A stretch of 14,269 nt of DNA from an uncultured Faecalibacterium sp. (GTDB lineage Bacteria > Bacillota > Clostridia > Oscillospirales > Ruminococcaceae), in contig CAAFQM010000343.1 of the NCBI GenBank assembly GCA_900765105.1, positions 1 through 14,269 of the forward strand, written 5' to 3'. A program made the position numbers and the translations under genes. The notes beneath the pieces are model-generated. The model had not been told where the DNA came from and did no database searches. It was given only the letters and a program-made list of their open reading frames with translations. This document shows positions 6,989 through 12,837 of the stretch, in pieces (position 1 is the stretch's first letter; each line of letters starts with the position of its first letter).

Positions 6989-7017
6989 ATTTTACCAGCC
7001 CGGGGGCCGTTTGTCAA
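6989..7017 (-). promoter_or_regulatory. Strong sigma-A promoter of the 3D/G5 gene
   Basis: On the minus strand a perfect TTGACA (7012-7017) is followed, after exactly 17 bases, by TAAAAT (6989-6994, 5 of 6). Transcription should begin near 6982. The spacer is GC-rich and the upstream DNA AT-rich, as in strong vegetative promoters. Confidence 0.85.
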
Positions 7018-7308
7018 ATCACCCAGTCGTCGCTTCGTTAGTTTCTTGACGTTCTTTTTGTGCAATTTTAACAGTGTTTTCTCCGAAAAATTGTTTTTTA
7101 AGTTATTTCCTTATGATTTTTTACATGATTTTGTGCAAGTTCCGTTCACGAATTTTTAACATTTATTTTGGATTTTTCATCCCGGAAACAGTCCTTTTCA
7201 CCCCATTCCGGAGCATGACAAGATGCCCAAAATCGATGGTTTTCCACACAAAACTCACCTGTCAGAATCGCTCGTTCCAGCACCCGGAAAGCTCATGATT
7301 TTGCCCTG
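7018..7308. other. AT-rich stretch without a convincing gene
   Basis: This stretch is much AT-richer than its surroundings. The open frames across it lack ribosome binding sites and resemble no family. The only structure noted is a weak CCGGAA/TTCCGG inverted repeat (7182-7187 with 7206-7211). A -35-like TTGACG occurs on the plus strand near 7047 without a good -10. It may serve as upstream promoter DNA for the divergent units or mark the left edge of the phage-derived segment. Confidence 0.6.
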
Positions 7309-7338
7309 AAAAATACGGTCCGGCAAAATGCCGAACCG
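7309..7338 (-). terminator. Orphan minus-strand intrinsic terminator
   Basis: Read on the minus strand, CGGT-T-CGGC (7330-7338) pairs with GCCG-G-ACCG (7316-7324) as a 9-pair stem including one U-G pair, with loop ATTTT. It is followed by TATTTTT (7309-7315). On the plus strand the same position is a C-A mismatch and there is no T-run, so it works only toward the 3D/G5 gene. No minus-strand gene ends here. It may stop antisense transcription or be a relic. Confidence 0.6.
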
Positions 7339-7366
7339 CAGAAATGTTCACAAAAAAAGTACGCAC

Positions 7367-7395
7367 TGGATAACTTTCGGCGGCGGCTCTATACT
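7367..7395 (+). promoter_or_regulatory. Candidate promoter of the phage-derived operon
   Basis: TGGATA (7367-7372, 4 of 6) and TATACT (7390-7395, 5 of 6) are separated by 17 bases. A start near 7402 would leave a leader of about 20 bases before AGGAAGG (7411-7417) and the ATG at 7424. An alternative pair, TTCACA (7347-7352) with GATAAC 16 bases on, is also possible. The presence of a promoter here suggests the cassette is transcribed independently. Confidence 0.55.
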
Positions 7396-7423
7396 CGAGA
7401 AAAAGCAGAAAGGAAGGTTTTGT

Positions 7424-8890
7424 ATGAAGATTCAGATCATTCGCAGGCAGTGCGGCGGCACCGAATTTTACCCCAGCCCCCACCGCCTGCACCTCGGCGC
7501 GCAGAACGCTGCCGGCGTGGACGAGCTGCACTTTTCCCTGCCGGAAGAGTGGGCCGGATGCACCGTGGCGCTGTACCTGCGCCGCAGCGACGGCACCCTG
7601 CTTGCTCCCGTTCCGTTGGAAGAAGGCGACCGGGTAACGGTGGACCGGCGGCTCACCGGCTGTACCGGCGGCCAATGGATGCTGGCCGCCGTCAACGACG
7701 CAGGCTATGCCGCCTACACCCGCCCCGGCAGCTACGACGCCTACGCCATCCTGCCCACGGACGGCGGCACGGAGGAGCTGCCGCCCTCGCTGTATGAGCA
7801 GTTCGTGGCCCGCGTGCTGGAAAGCGCCAGCAGCGCTTCCACTTCCGCCCAGAAAGCAGCTGCAAGCGCCGCGGCTACCGCCGCCAATGCCGCACAGGCT
7901 CAGACGGCCGCGCAGCGCACCGGGACCGACAGCGCCAGCGCCGCCCAGTCGGCCGCAAGAGCCGAAGCTGCTGCAGCCCGTGCCGAAGAGCTTGCACCTG
8001 CAGAGGGCCGGGTCGTGAGCGTGAACGGCAAGGCCGGCATCGTAAAGCTGACGGCGCAGGACATCGGTGCACTTCCCTGCCCGGCACAACCGGTATCCGG
8101 CCAGCTGCTGCGGGTACTGAGCGTAGACCCCGGCACCGGCGCATTGCTCACCGACACGACTGCGCCGCCAGACCTCTCGGCCTATGTGCGCAGCAGCACC
8201 GTGCCCACGGCAGTTGTTCCCGGCGCGGTAAAGATCGACCCGGCCAGCGGCATCGGCATCGGTGCCGACGGAACCCTGACCACCGCCCCCGCCGGCAAGG
8301 AATCGCTGGACGCCATGTCGGACACCCTTGCCCCGCTGACGCCGGCACTTCTGCCCTACGGCGTCAAGAAAGCGCTGACCACCGCAGCAGCGGCCGCCGG
8401 GTGGTCGGCGGCAGAAAAAAGCGCCGCCCTGCGCACCCTCGGTGCCGACTTTTCTTCCTATTATACAAAGGAGGATATCAACACCCTGCTCTCTGCCCCC
8501 AGCCTGACCGCTTACCCCGTGGGCAGTATCTACCAGAGCACCGACGCCACCAGCCCCGCCGCGCTGTTCGGAGGCACATGGGAGCAGATCGCGTCTGAGC
8601 GTGTGCTGATGGGTGCCAGCAGCACCCACGCCGCAGGCACCACAGCGAAAGCCGGCCTGCCGAATATCACCGGTAGTTTTCCAACGACAACTTACGGAAG
8701 TAATTATAACAAAACTTCCGGAGCGTTTTCGCTTGGTTCGAGAATTACAGGCAACGGTGAGGACTCCAACAGTAGCTTTAATAGCTATTATGTGTCCTTC
8801 GCTGCGTCCGGCTCCAACGCTATCTATGGCCGCAGCAGCACCGTGCAGCCTGCCGCCTACTATGTGCATATCTGGCGGCGCACAGCATAA
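7424..8890 (+). CDS. Phage tail fibre / receptor-binding protein
   Basis: 488 residues. The N-terminal module (1-130) has the phrase ELHFSLPEEWAGCTVALYLR and ends PPSLYEQFVARVL, a pattern shared by N-terminal baseplate-attachment domains of clostridial phage fibres. Residues 131-195 are an Ala/Ser/Gln-rich coiled coil that should trimerise. VNGKAGIVKLTAQDIGAL (200-217) is the short beta motif common in tail fibres. YPVGSIYQS plus LFGGTWEQI and RVLMG (364-397) is the collar-like domain before the tip. The tip ends STVQPAAYYVHIWRRTA. The true start is the ATG at 7424 (AGGAAGG six bases upstream), not the in-frame codon at 7328. Codon use is strongly GC-rich except for the Asn/Ser/Tyr-rich tip (8675-8833). 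It would bind the host cell surface; the receptor is unknown. Confidence 0.85.
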   Translation: MKIQIIRRQCGGTEFYPSPHRLHLGAQNAAGVDELHFSLPEEWAGCTVALYLRRSDGTLLAPVPLEEGDRVTVDRRLTGCTGGQWMLAAVNDAGYAAYTRPGSYDAYAILPTDGGTEELPPSLYEQFVARVLESASSASTSAQKAAASAAATAANAAQAQTAAQRTGTDSASAAQSAARAEAAAARAEELAPAEGRVVSVNGKAGIVKLTAQDIGALPCPAQPVSGQLLRVLSVDPGTGALLTDTTAPPDLSAYVRSSTVPTAVVPGAVKIDPASGIGIGADGTLTTAPAGKESLDAMSDTLAPLTPALLPYGVKKALTTAAAAAGWSAAEKSAALRTLGADFSSYYTKEDINTLLSAPSLTAYPVGSIYQSTDATSPAALFGGTWEQIASERVLMGASSTHAAGTTAKAGLPNITGSFPTTTYGSNYNKTSGAFSLGSRITGNGEDSNSSFNSYYVSFAASGSNAIYGRSSTVQPAAYYVHIWRRTA

Positions 8891-8905
8891 GAAAGGAGGA
8901 ATCTC

Positions 8906-9274
8906 ATGAAGATCATTGACGAAAATGGCGCAGCTCTCGAAAACCCCGACCTGACCCTTGGCTGGCTGCGGGATGAGACCGAAGCTGTGGAGCACCCCGC
9001 GCAGGCGGGCGTGCCGGAGCTGAGCCACTATGAAACTGTAGCAGAATACCCCAACGGCGGCAAAGACGTGCGGAAGATCATCGATCGTGAGGGCATCCCG
9101 GCACGGGACGCATGGACCGAGCAGGTACCCATCCAGCGCTACATCCGCTACACTGCCGAAGAACTGGCGGCACGCAAAAAGGCCGAACAGGCCGCCCAGC
9201 TGCCCACCACCGAAGAGCGCCTGGCGCCGCTGGAAGCCGCCATGCTCGACCTTTTGGCCGCACAGGAGGAATAA
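8906..9274 (+). CDS. Small phage protein downstream of tail fibre
   Basis: 122 residues, ATG at 8906 with AAAGGAGG (8892-8899) six bases upstream, 15 bases after the fibre stop. The N-terminus MKIIDENGAALENPDLTLGW, a central YPNGGKDVRKIID and a C-terminal charged helix (TEERLAPLEAAMLDLLAAQEE, likely coiled coil) resemble uncharacterised proteins next to tail fibres in clostridial prophages. Position suggests a fibre-assembly chaperone or fibre-associated protein, but no enzyme motif is seen and the function is not established. No signal peptide or membrane segment. Confidence 0.75.
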   Translation: MKIIDENGAALENPDLTLGWLRDETEAVEHPAQAGVPELSHYETVAEYPNGGKDVRKIIDREGIPARDAWTEQVPIQRYIRYTAEELAARKKAEQAAQLPTTEERLAPLEAAMLDLLAAQEE

Positions 9275-9278
9275 AAAC

Positions 9279-9404
9279 ATGGTCAAATTTTATGTGACAC
9301 AGATCCGGCTGCACCGGTTCGACGGTTCGTTTACTATTAAAAATGTACCCGCACGGCTGCAGGCTGCCGTGAAAGAGATGTTGGAGGAACAACAGGATGC
9401 TTAA
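9279..9404 (+). CDS. CD1375-like small phage protein
   Basis: 41 residues (MVKFYVTQIRLHRFDGSF then TIKNVPARLQAAVKEML). The pattern of a short VKFY start, a hydrophobic stretch, an I-x-x-VP turn and an amphipathic helix is that of the CD1375-like/XkdX-neighbouring family found between fibre and lysis genes of clostridial prophages. The ATG at 9279 lies four bases after the preceding stop, and AGGAGG (9265-9270) within the preceding gene provides the ribosome binding site. It overlaps the next gene by 8 bases. The function of the family is unknown. Confidence 0.7.
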   Translation: MVKFYVTQIRLHRFDGSFTIKNVPARLQAAVKEMLEEQQDA

Positions 9405-9792
9405 TGTCTATTCCCGCACAAAGGAGGGCGGCACGCATCTGAGCCGGAATTTTGTTGTGCGCGAGTTTGCCTGCAAGGACGGCAGCGACCCGGTCTTTGT
9501 GGACTCCGACCTCGTGGCACTGCTGCAGAACATCCGTGACCACTTCGGCAAACCGTTGAACATCAACAGTGCTTACCGAACTGCCGCCCACAACCGGGCT
9601 GTTGGCGGCGCGGACTACAGCCAGCACCTCTATGGCCGGGCAGCAGATATCCGTATTTCCGGTGTCAGCACCGAACAGCTGGCAGCCTGTGCCGAAACGC
9701 TGCTCCCCGGCACCGGCGGTATTGGACGCTACCCGGAAAAAGGCTTTGTGCATGTGGACGTCCGCCCGAACAAAAGCCGGTGGGCAGGCTGA
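9397..9792 (+). CDS. Endolysin, M15 family D-Ala-D-Ala carboxypeptidase-like (VanY/M15A)
   Basis: 131 residues, a complete minimal M15 domain. Zinc ligands are visible: H77 and D84 in SQHLYGRAADI and H119 in FVHVDV. The substrate-binding segment NSAYRTAAHNRAVGG precedes them (57-71). A short N-terminal segment ENF-like (LSRNFVVREFACKDG) is typical of phage M15 lysins. There is no signal peptide, so release to the wall would need the holin encoded downstream. The reaction is cleavage of peptidoglycan stem peptides; endopeptidase versus carboxypeptidase cannot be told. The ATG at 9397 has GGAGG (9383-9387) nine bases upstream, overlapping the end of the 41-residue gene. Confidence 0.9.
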   Translation: MLNVYSRTKEGGTHLSRNFVVREFACKDGSDPVFVDSDLVALLQNIRDHFGKPLNINSAYRTAAHNRAVGGADYSQHLYGRAADIRISGVSTEQLAACAETLLPGTGGIGRYPEKGFVHVDVRPNKSRWAG

Positions 9793-9806
9793 AGGAGGTG
9801 AGCTGT

Positions 9807-10034
9807 ATGGAAAACATCCTGTCTGCCCTCATTGCCGGTGCTGTGACCCTGATCGGCGTGCTGATCGCCAACAGCCGCAGTCAGGCCGTGACCGATACCC
9901 GGCTGGAAGAGCTGACCCGCGAGGTGCGGGCACACAACAACTTCGCCCAGCGTATCCCTGTTTTAGAGGAGCAGATGAAGGTGGCCAACCACCGCATCGC
10001 CGATTTGGAAACAACTATGAAAGAGAGGAACTGA
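9807..10034 (+). CDS. XhlA-like membrane/coiled-coil lysis accessory protein
   Basis: 75 residues. One N-terminal transmembrane helix (ILSALIAGAVTLIGVLIA, about 4-21) is followed by a charged coiled coil (RLEELTREVRAHNNFAQRIP, then LEEQMKVANHRIADLE). The HNNF...LEEQxKVxNHRIxDLE pattern is characteristic of haemolysin XhlA-like or related prophage proteins located between endolysin and holin. Such proteins are thought to assist membrane lysis with the holin. The true start is the ATG at 9807 with near-perfect AAGGAGGTG (9792-9800) six bases upstream. An in-frame earlier codon at 9780 overlaps the endolysin and lacks a site. It lies two bases before the holin gene. Confidence 0.75.
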   Translation: MENILSALIAGAVTLIGVLIANSRSQAVTDTRLEELTREVRAHNNFAQRIPVLEEQMKVANHRIADLETTMKERN

Positions 10035-10036
10035 AC

Positions 10037-10288
10037 ATGACAAATCTGAAGATCTCCGCCGGAACCATCGCCCGCACCGCCTGTCTGCTGCTGGCGCTGA
10101 CCAATCAGGTGCTGAGCGCCCTCGGCAAGCCGGTGCTGCCCATCGAGAGCCAGACCGTGGAGCAGCTGGTGACGGCTGGCATCACCACCGTCACCGCACT
10201 CATCAGCTGGTGGAACAACAACAGTTTCACCCCTGCAGCCCTTCAGGCAGATGCAGAGTACGCCCGCCTGAAGCAGAAAATGTTCTGA
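10037..10288 (+). CDS. SPP1-type phage holin
   Basis: 83 residues with two hydrophobic segments (about 11-32 and 43-58), then the hallmark WWNNNSFTPAALQAD (58-72) and a charged C-terminus (AEYARLKQKMF). This matches the SPP1 holin family. Holins form membrane lesions that let the endolysin reach the wall at a set time. The start ATG at 10037 follows the previous stop by two bases, with GAGAGGA (10023-10029) upstream. It is the last gene of the cassette and is followed 35 bases later by a terminator. Confidence 0.88.
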   Translation: MTNLKISAGTIARTACLLLALTNQVLSALGKPVLPIESQTVEQLVTAGITTVTALISWWNNNSFTPAALQADAEYARLKQKMF

Positions 10289-10323
10289 TTTTTGTTTGAT
10301 AGTATGACTTTTCAGTCCTAAAC

Positions 10324-10365
10324 CCAGCCCCCGCTTCGGAGACCCGAAGCGGGGGCTGGTGCTTT
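10324..10365 (+). terminator. Terminator of the phage-derived operon
   Basis: A perfect 16-bp GC-rich stem (10324-10339 with 10344-10359) has a 4-base loop AGAC, 35 bases after the holin stop. The following tract TGCTTT is only weakly U-rich, so termination could be incomplete or the hairpin could mainly protect the 3' end. On the minus strand there is no T-run, so it is oriented to the plus operon. Confidence 0.75.
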
Positions 10366-10398
10366 GCGGGGAACTCCTGCGGAAATCGCATCTTCTGA

Positions 10399-10426
10399 TT
10401 GACACATTCCCGGAAAAAGTTATACT
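10399..10426 (+). promoter_or_regulatory. Strong promoter of the TPR lipoprotein gene
   Basis: A perfect TTGACA (10399-10404) is followed, after 16 bases, by TATACT (10421-10426, 5 of 6). Transcription would begin near 10433. A small ccgctg/cagcgg hairpin (10439-10458) followed by GTTCTTT lies in the leader and could act as a weak attenuator or as mRNA protection. This separates the lipoprotein gene from the phage-derived operon. Confidence 0.8.
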
Positions 10427-10489
10427 GGAGATGTACGTCCGCTGTCTTGCGGCAGCGGGTTCTTTGTTGAATCAAAAAGGAGGATCATC

Positions 10490-11773
10490 ATGAACGAGAC
10501 CCGATCTCACAGCCCCTTGCGGATGTTGGCTGTTCTGCTGTTGGTACTGGCGCTGTTTACAGCCTGCACATCCAGCGCGCAAAAAGCAGCGCAGCAACTT
10601 GAACTCGGGCGGAAGTATCTGACCGAGCAAAACTACGCCGAAGCCGTAGCAGCCTTTACCGAGGCCATCCAGCTGGACCCGAACAGCATCGATGCCTACA
10701 TGGGCCGGGCAGAAGCTTACAAAGCACTCCAAAAATACGAGGAAGCCACTTCCGACTACAGCACCGTGATTGAAAAGACCGCCGACCAGCCCTATACGCA
10801 GGCTCTGGCCTATCAGGGACGGGCTGACCTGTACGAACAAACCGAGGAATGGGCCAAAGCCGAAAGCGATTACAGAGCACTTCTGCCTCTTCTGGATACG
10901 GAGGGTGCAAAGAATGCTGCCGATGACGAGGCCCGGACAGAGCTGAAGAAGGATGTTCTGAAGCGCCATGCCGCTGTCTGCATCACGATGGAACTGTTTG
11001 AAAAAGCCAGTGCAGACTACGATACTCTGGAACAGCTGGGCGAAGATGTTTCCTCTGCACGCGATGCACTGGCCGCCCTTCTCCCGGCGGAAGCTCCGGA
11101 TGCGGAAAACACCCTGAAGCCTGCCGAAGACAGCACCGCAGAAGCAGAGCTTCCGGCTGAAAGCGAAGCAAACGCTGCATCTGCAGAGGAGCCTGCCGCG
11201 TCCTCCAAAGAGGAGCAGGCTGCCTCTAAGCAGGAAGAGAAACCGGCTTCCTCGGCTGCATCCTCTTCTGCATCTTCCGCGGCGTCCTCTGCTGCTTCCA
11301 GCACAACTGCTCCGAAGGGAAACACCCTGAAGACCAGCAATCATACTCCGGTGACCGTTGGTACAATGTCTGTTGAGTATCATAGCAACCAGAGCAATTT
11401 TAGTGGCGATGATTCATACTATACGGATGCTTTCCTTTTTGATCTTACGAATACTGGCAGCGCACCCGTCACTGTCTGGACGGAGGGCATGGCTCCTGAG
11501 TTCCGGATCATCTGCAATGGTCAGGAGATCTCACTCACCCAGTACGGCTCCAATGGGCACTATGTCCTGCATCAGCCCACAAGCGAAGATGACCCTGGCG
11601 ACTATTGGGAATGGGTCGATAACGACAGCAATGTTCTGGCCGAAGGCGATGAGCAGGACATTTATCTTGAGGTGGAGAAAATGCCTCGTAGCTGGAAGCA
11701 GTGCACTGTGGTCTACTCCCCAGTTTATGCACCGAACACTACCGTTGAATTTACCATTGATAACCCGTGGTAA
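10490..11773 (+). CDS. TPR-repeat lipoprotein with low-complexity linker
   Basis: 427 residues. The signal peptide (R11-A25) ends in a lipobox-like LFTAC with C26 as the lipidation site, so the protein is anchored on the outer face of the membrane. Three to four tetratricopeptide repeats cover about 33-190 (for example YAEAVAAFTEAIQLDPN, the canonical TPR end). Residues 200-277 are a Ser/Ala/Glu-rich linker, including runs of SSAAS, probably spanning the wall. The C-terminal domain (about 280-427) is beta-rich with a DLTNTGSAPVTVW phrase like DUF4352-type or Ig-like folds, but I do not recognise the family. ATG with AAAAGGAGG (10475-10483) six bases upstream. Monocistronic, with its own strong promoter and a shared terminator. 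It presumably scaffolds or binds protein at the cell surface; the partner is unknown. Confidence 0.85.
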   Translation: MNETRSHSPLRMLAVLLLVLALFTACTSSAQKAAQQLELGRKYLTEQNYAEAVAAFTEAIQLDPNSIDAYMGRAEAYKALQKYEEATSDYSTVIEKTADQPYTQALAYQGRADLYEQTEEWAKAESDYRALLPLLDTEGAKNAADDEARTELKKDVLKRHAAVCITMELFEKASADYDTLEQLGEDVSSARDALAALLPAEAPDAENTLKPAEDSTAEAELPAESEANAASAEEPAASSKEEQAASKQEEKPASSAASSSASSAASSAASSTTAPKGNTLKTSNHTPVTVGTMSVEYHSNQSNFSGDDSYYTDAFLFDLTNTGSAPVTVWTEGMAPEFRIICNGQEISLTQYGSNGHYVLHQPTSEDDPGDYWEWVDNDSNVLAEGDEQDIYLEVEKMPRSWKQCTVVYSPVYAPNTTVEFTIDNPW

Positions 11774-11857
11774 ACTTGATCTGAAGATCTTCTAAAAAAG
11801 ATATCTCGCAGTCCGGTGTTCCTGACTGCACCAGTCCTTGCAAAACCCTGAGATGCA

Positions 11858-11893
11858 AAAAATCCCGCTGTTCAGCAGAACAGCGGGATTTTT
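11858..11893. terminator. Bidirectional terminator between convergent genes
   Basis: A perfect 16-bp stem, aaaaatcccgctgttc (11858-11873) with gaacagcgggattttt (11878-11893), has loop AGCA. T-runs lie on both strands. It ends transcription of the TPR lipoprotein (stop at 11773) on the plus strand and of oppF (stop at 11905) on the minus strand. Confidence 0.93.
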
Positions 11894-11904
11894 CTTATTT
11901 CAGA

Positions 11905-12837
11905 TCACTTGCACCACTTGGCGAATTCTTCGTCGGTGCACTTGACGTAGTGGCTGCCGCCCACATGGTGGTTGGTGCCCTTGTTGTAATCGATGCCGGA
12001 GGTGGCGTAGTCATAGGTCTCGGCCACGCGGCGCTTTTCCACCACCGGGTTCGGCAGCGGAATGGCCGACAGCAGGCTGCGGGTGTAGGGGTGGATGGGG
12101 TTCTCGAAGATCTCTTCGGTGGTGCCCGTCTCCAGCAGATGGCCCAGATGCAGCACGCCGATACGGTCGGAGATGTACTTGACCATGGACAGGTCATGGG
12201 CGATGAACAGATAGGCCGTGCCGGTCTCCTGCTGGATATCCTTCATCAGGTTGACCACCTGTGCCTGAATGGACACGTCCAGCGCCGAGATGCACTCATC
12301 GGCAATGATAAGCTTCGGGTTCATGATAAGGGCGCGGGCAATGCCCACGCGCTGGCGCTGACCACCGGAGAACTGGTGCGGGTAGCGCTCGGCGTGCTCC
12401 GGCGCAAGGCCGACCTTGGCCAGAATTTTTTCCACCTTTTCGCGGCGTTCATCCTTGGTCTTGTACATATGGTGGATGTCCAGACCTTCGCCGATGATGT
12501 CCTCCACCTTCTTGCGGGGGTTCAGGGACGCCATGGGGTCCTGAAAGATCATCTGCATCTGGGTGCGCAGGGCATCGTTCTCGGTGCGGTTCAGCTTGCC
12601 GCTGATATCGTGGCCGTCAAAGGTGATCTTACCGGCAGTGGGGTCATACAGGCGGATGACGCTGCGGCCGATGGTGGACTTGCCCGAGCCGGACTCGCCC
12701 ACCAGACCGTAGGTCTCGCCGGGGTAGATCTCGAAGCTCACGTCGTCCACAGCCTTGACGGTATAGCTTTTGCTCACGCGGAAATACTGCTTCAGGCCTT
12801 CCACCTTCAGCAGCGGAGCCGTGTTCTGTTCTGCCAT
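11905..12837 (-). CDS. oppF: Oligopeptide ABC transporter ATP-binding protein OppF
   Basis: 310-residue ATPase subunit of an oligo/dipeptide importer, working as a heterodimer with OppD at the inner face of the membrane. Walker A GESGSGKST (47-55), Q-loop Q99 in FQDPMASLNPR, signature FSGGQRQR (156-163), Walker B LIIADE (176-181), H-loop H214 and the oligopeptide-transporter C-terminal motif HPYTRSLLSAIPLP (249-262). One deviation is C182 after the Walker B glutamate, where proline is usual (ADECISALD). The C-terminus is His/Cys-bearing (NHHVGG, VKCTDEEFAKWCK). The ATG at 12835-12837 directly follows the oppD stop, with AAGGAGG inside oppD, so translation is coupled. Last gene of the operon. 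The peptide specificity cannot be read from this subunit; Dpp or App paralogues are possible names. Confidence 0.93.
   Translation of the reverse strand: MAEQNTAPLLKVEGLKQYFRVSKSYTVKAVDDVSFEIYPGETYGLVGESGSGKSTIGRSVIRLYDPTAGKITFDGHDISGKLNRTENDALRTQMQMIFQDPMASLNPRKKVEDIIGEGLDIHHMYKTKDERREKVEKILAKVGLAPEHAERYPHQFSGGQRQRVGIARALIMNPKLIIADECISALDVSIQAQVVNLMKDIQQETGTAYLFIAHDLSMVKYISDRIGVLHLGHLLETGTTEEIFENPIHPYTRSLLSAIPLPNPVVEKRRVAETYDYATSGIDYNKGTNHHVGGSHYVKCTDEEFAKWCK

Larger units (their letters stand above)
7424..10288 (+). mobile_element. Isolated phage-derived tail fibre plus lysis cassette
   Basis: Six intact, closely spaced plus-strand genes of phage origin run from a tail fibre to a holin. 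A promoter precedes them and a strong hairpin terminator follows them. Gene order resembles the right end of a siphovirus late operon in clostridial prophages. No integrase, repressor, replication, terminase, portal, capsid, tape-measure or baseplate gene is found on either side. The neighbours are ordinary chromosomal genes (3D/G5 wall protein, TPR lipoprotein). No clear attachment-site repeat was found. It is either a remnant of a decayed prophage or a retained module. Confidence 0.75.

Noticed and set aside
6704..6990. c-di-AMP (ydaO) riboswitch before the 3D/G5 gene
   Set aside because: The function of the gene fits, but the conserved GGGGAACC-like and GGGUGAAUCC-like core motifs are not found.
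6809..6991. A 61-codon minus-strand open frame in the leader (reading KIYLDEVKRRPEHGAARARK)
   Set aside because: No ATG, GTG or TTG with a ribosome binding site starts it, it begins at the promoter's own -10 stop codon, and it resembles no family; the inverted repeats explain the region better.
7240..7248. DnaA-box-like ttttccaca in the AT-rich stretch
   Set aside because: A single imperfect box with no cluster and no replication gene nearby.
7074..7298. 74-codon plus-strand open frame in the AT-rich stretch
   Set aside because: No ribosome binding site, GTG start, Phe/Ile-rich low-complexity translation of AT-rich DNA.
8675..8833. Variable region of a diversity-generating retroelement in the fibre tip
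   Set aside because: No reverse transcriptase, accessory gene or near-identical template repeat is visible, and the C-type-lectin signature of such variable proteins is missing.
7338..10285. Possible attachment-site repeat: gcagaaatgttc near 7338-7349 and gcagaaaatgttc near 10273-10285
   Set aside because: Only about 12 bases with an indel, and the right copy is inside the holin gene; chance similarity in A-rich DNA is likely.
9569..10288. 239-codon plus-strand open frame ending in the holin
   Set aside because: The first part is an out-of-frame shadow of the endolysin and the XhlA-like gene; the real gene begins at the ATG at 10037.
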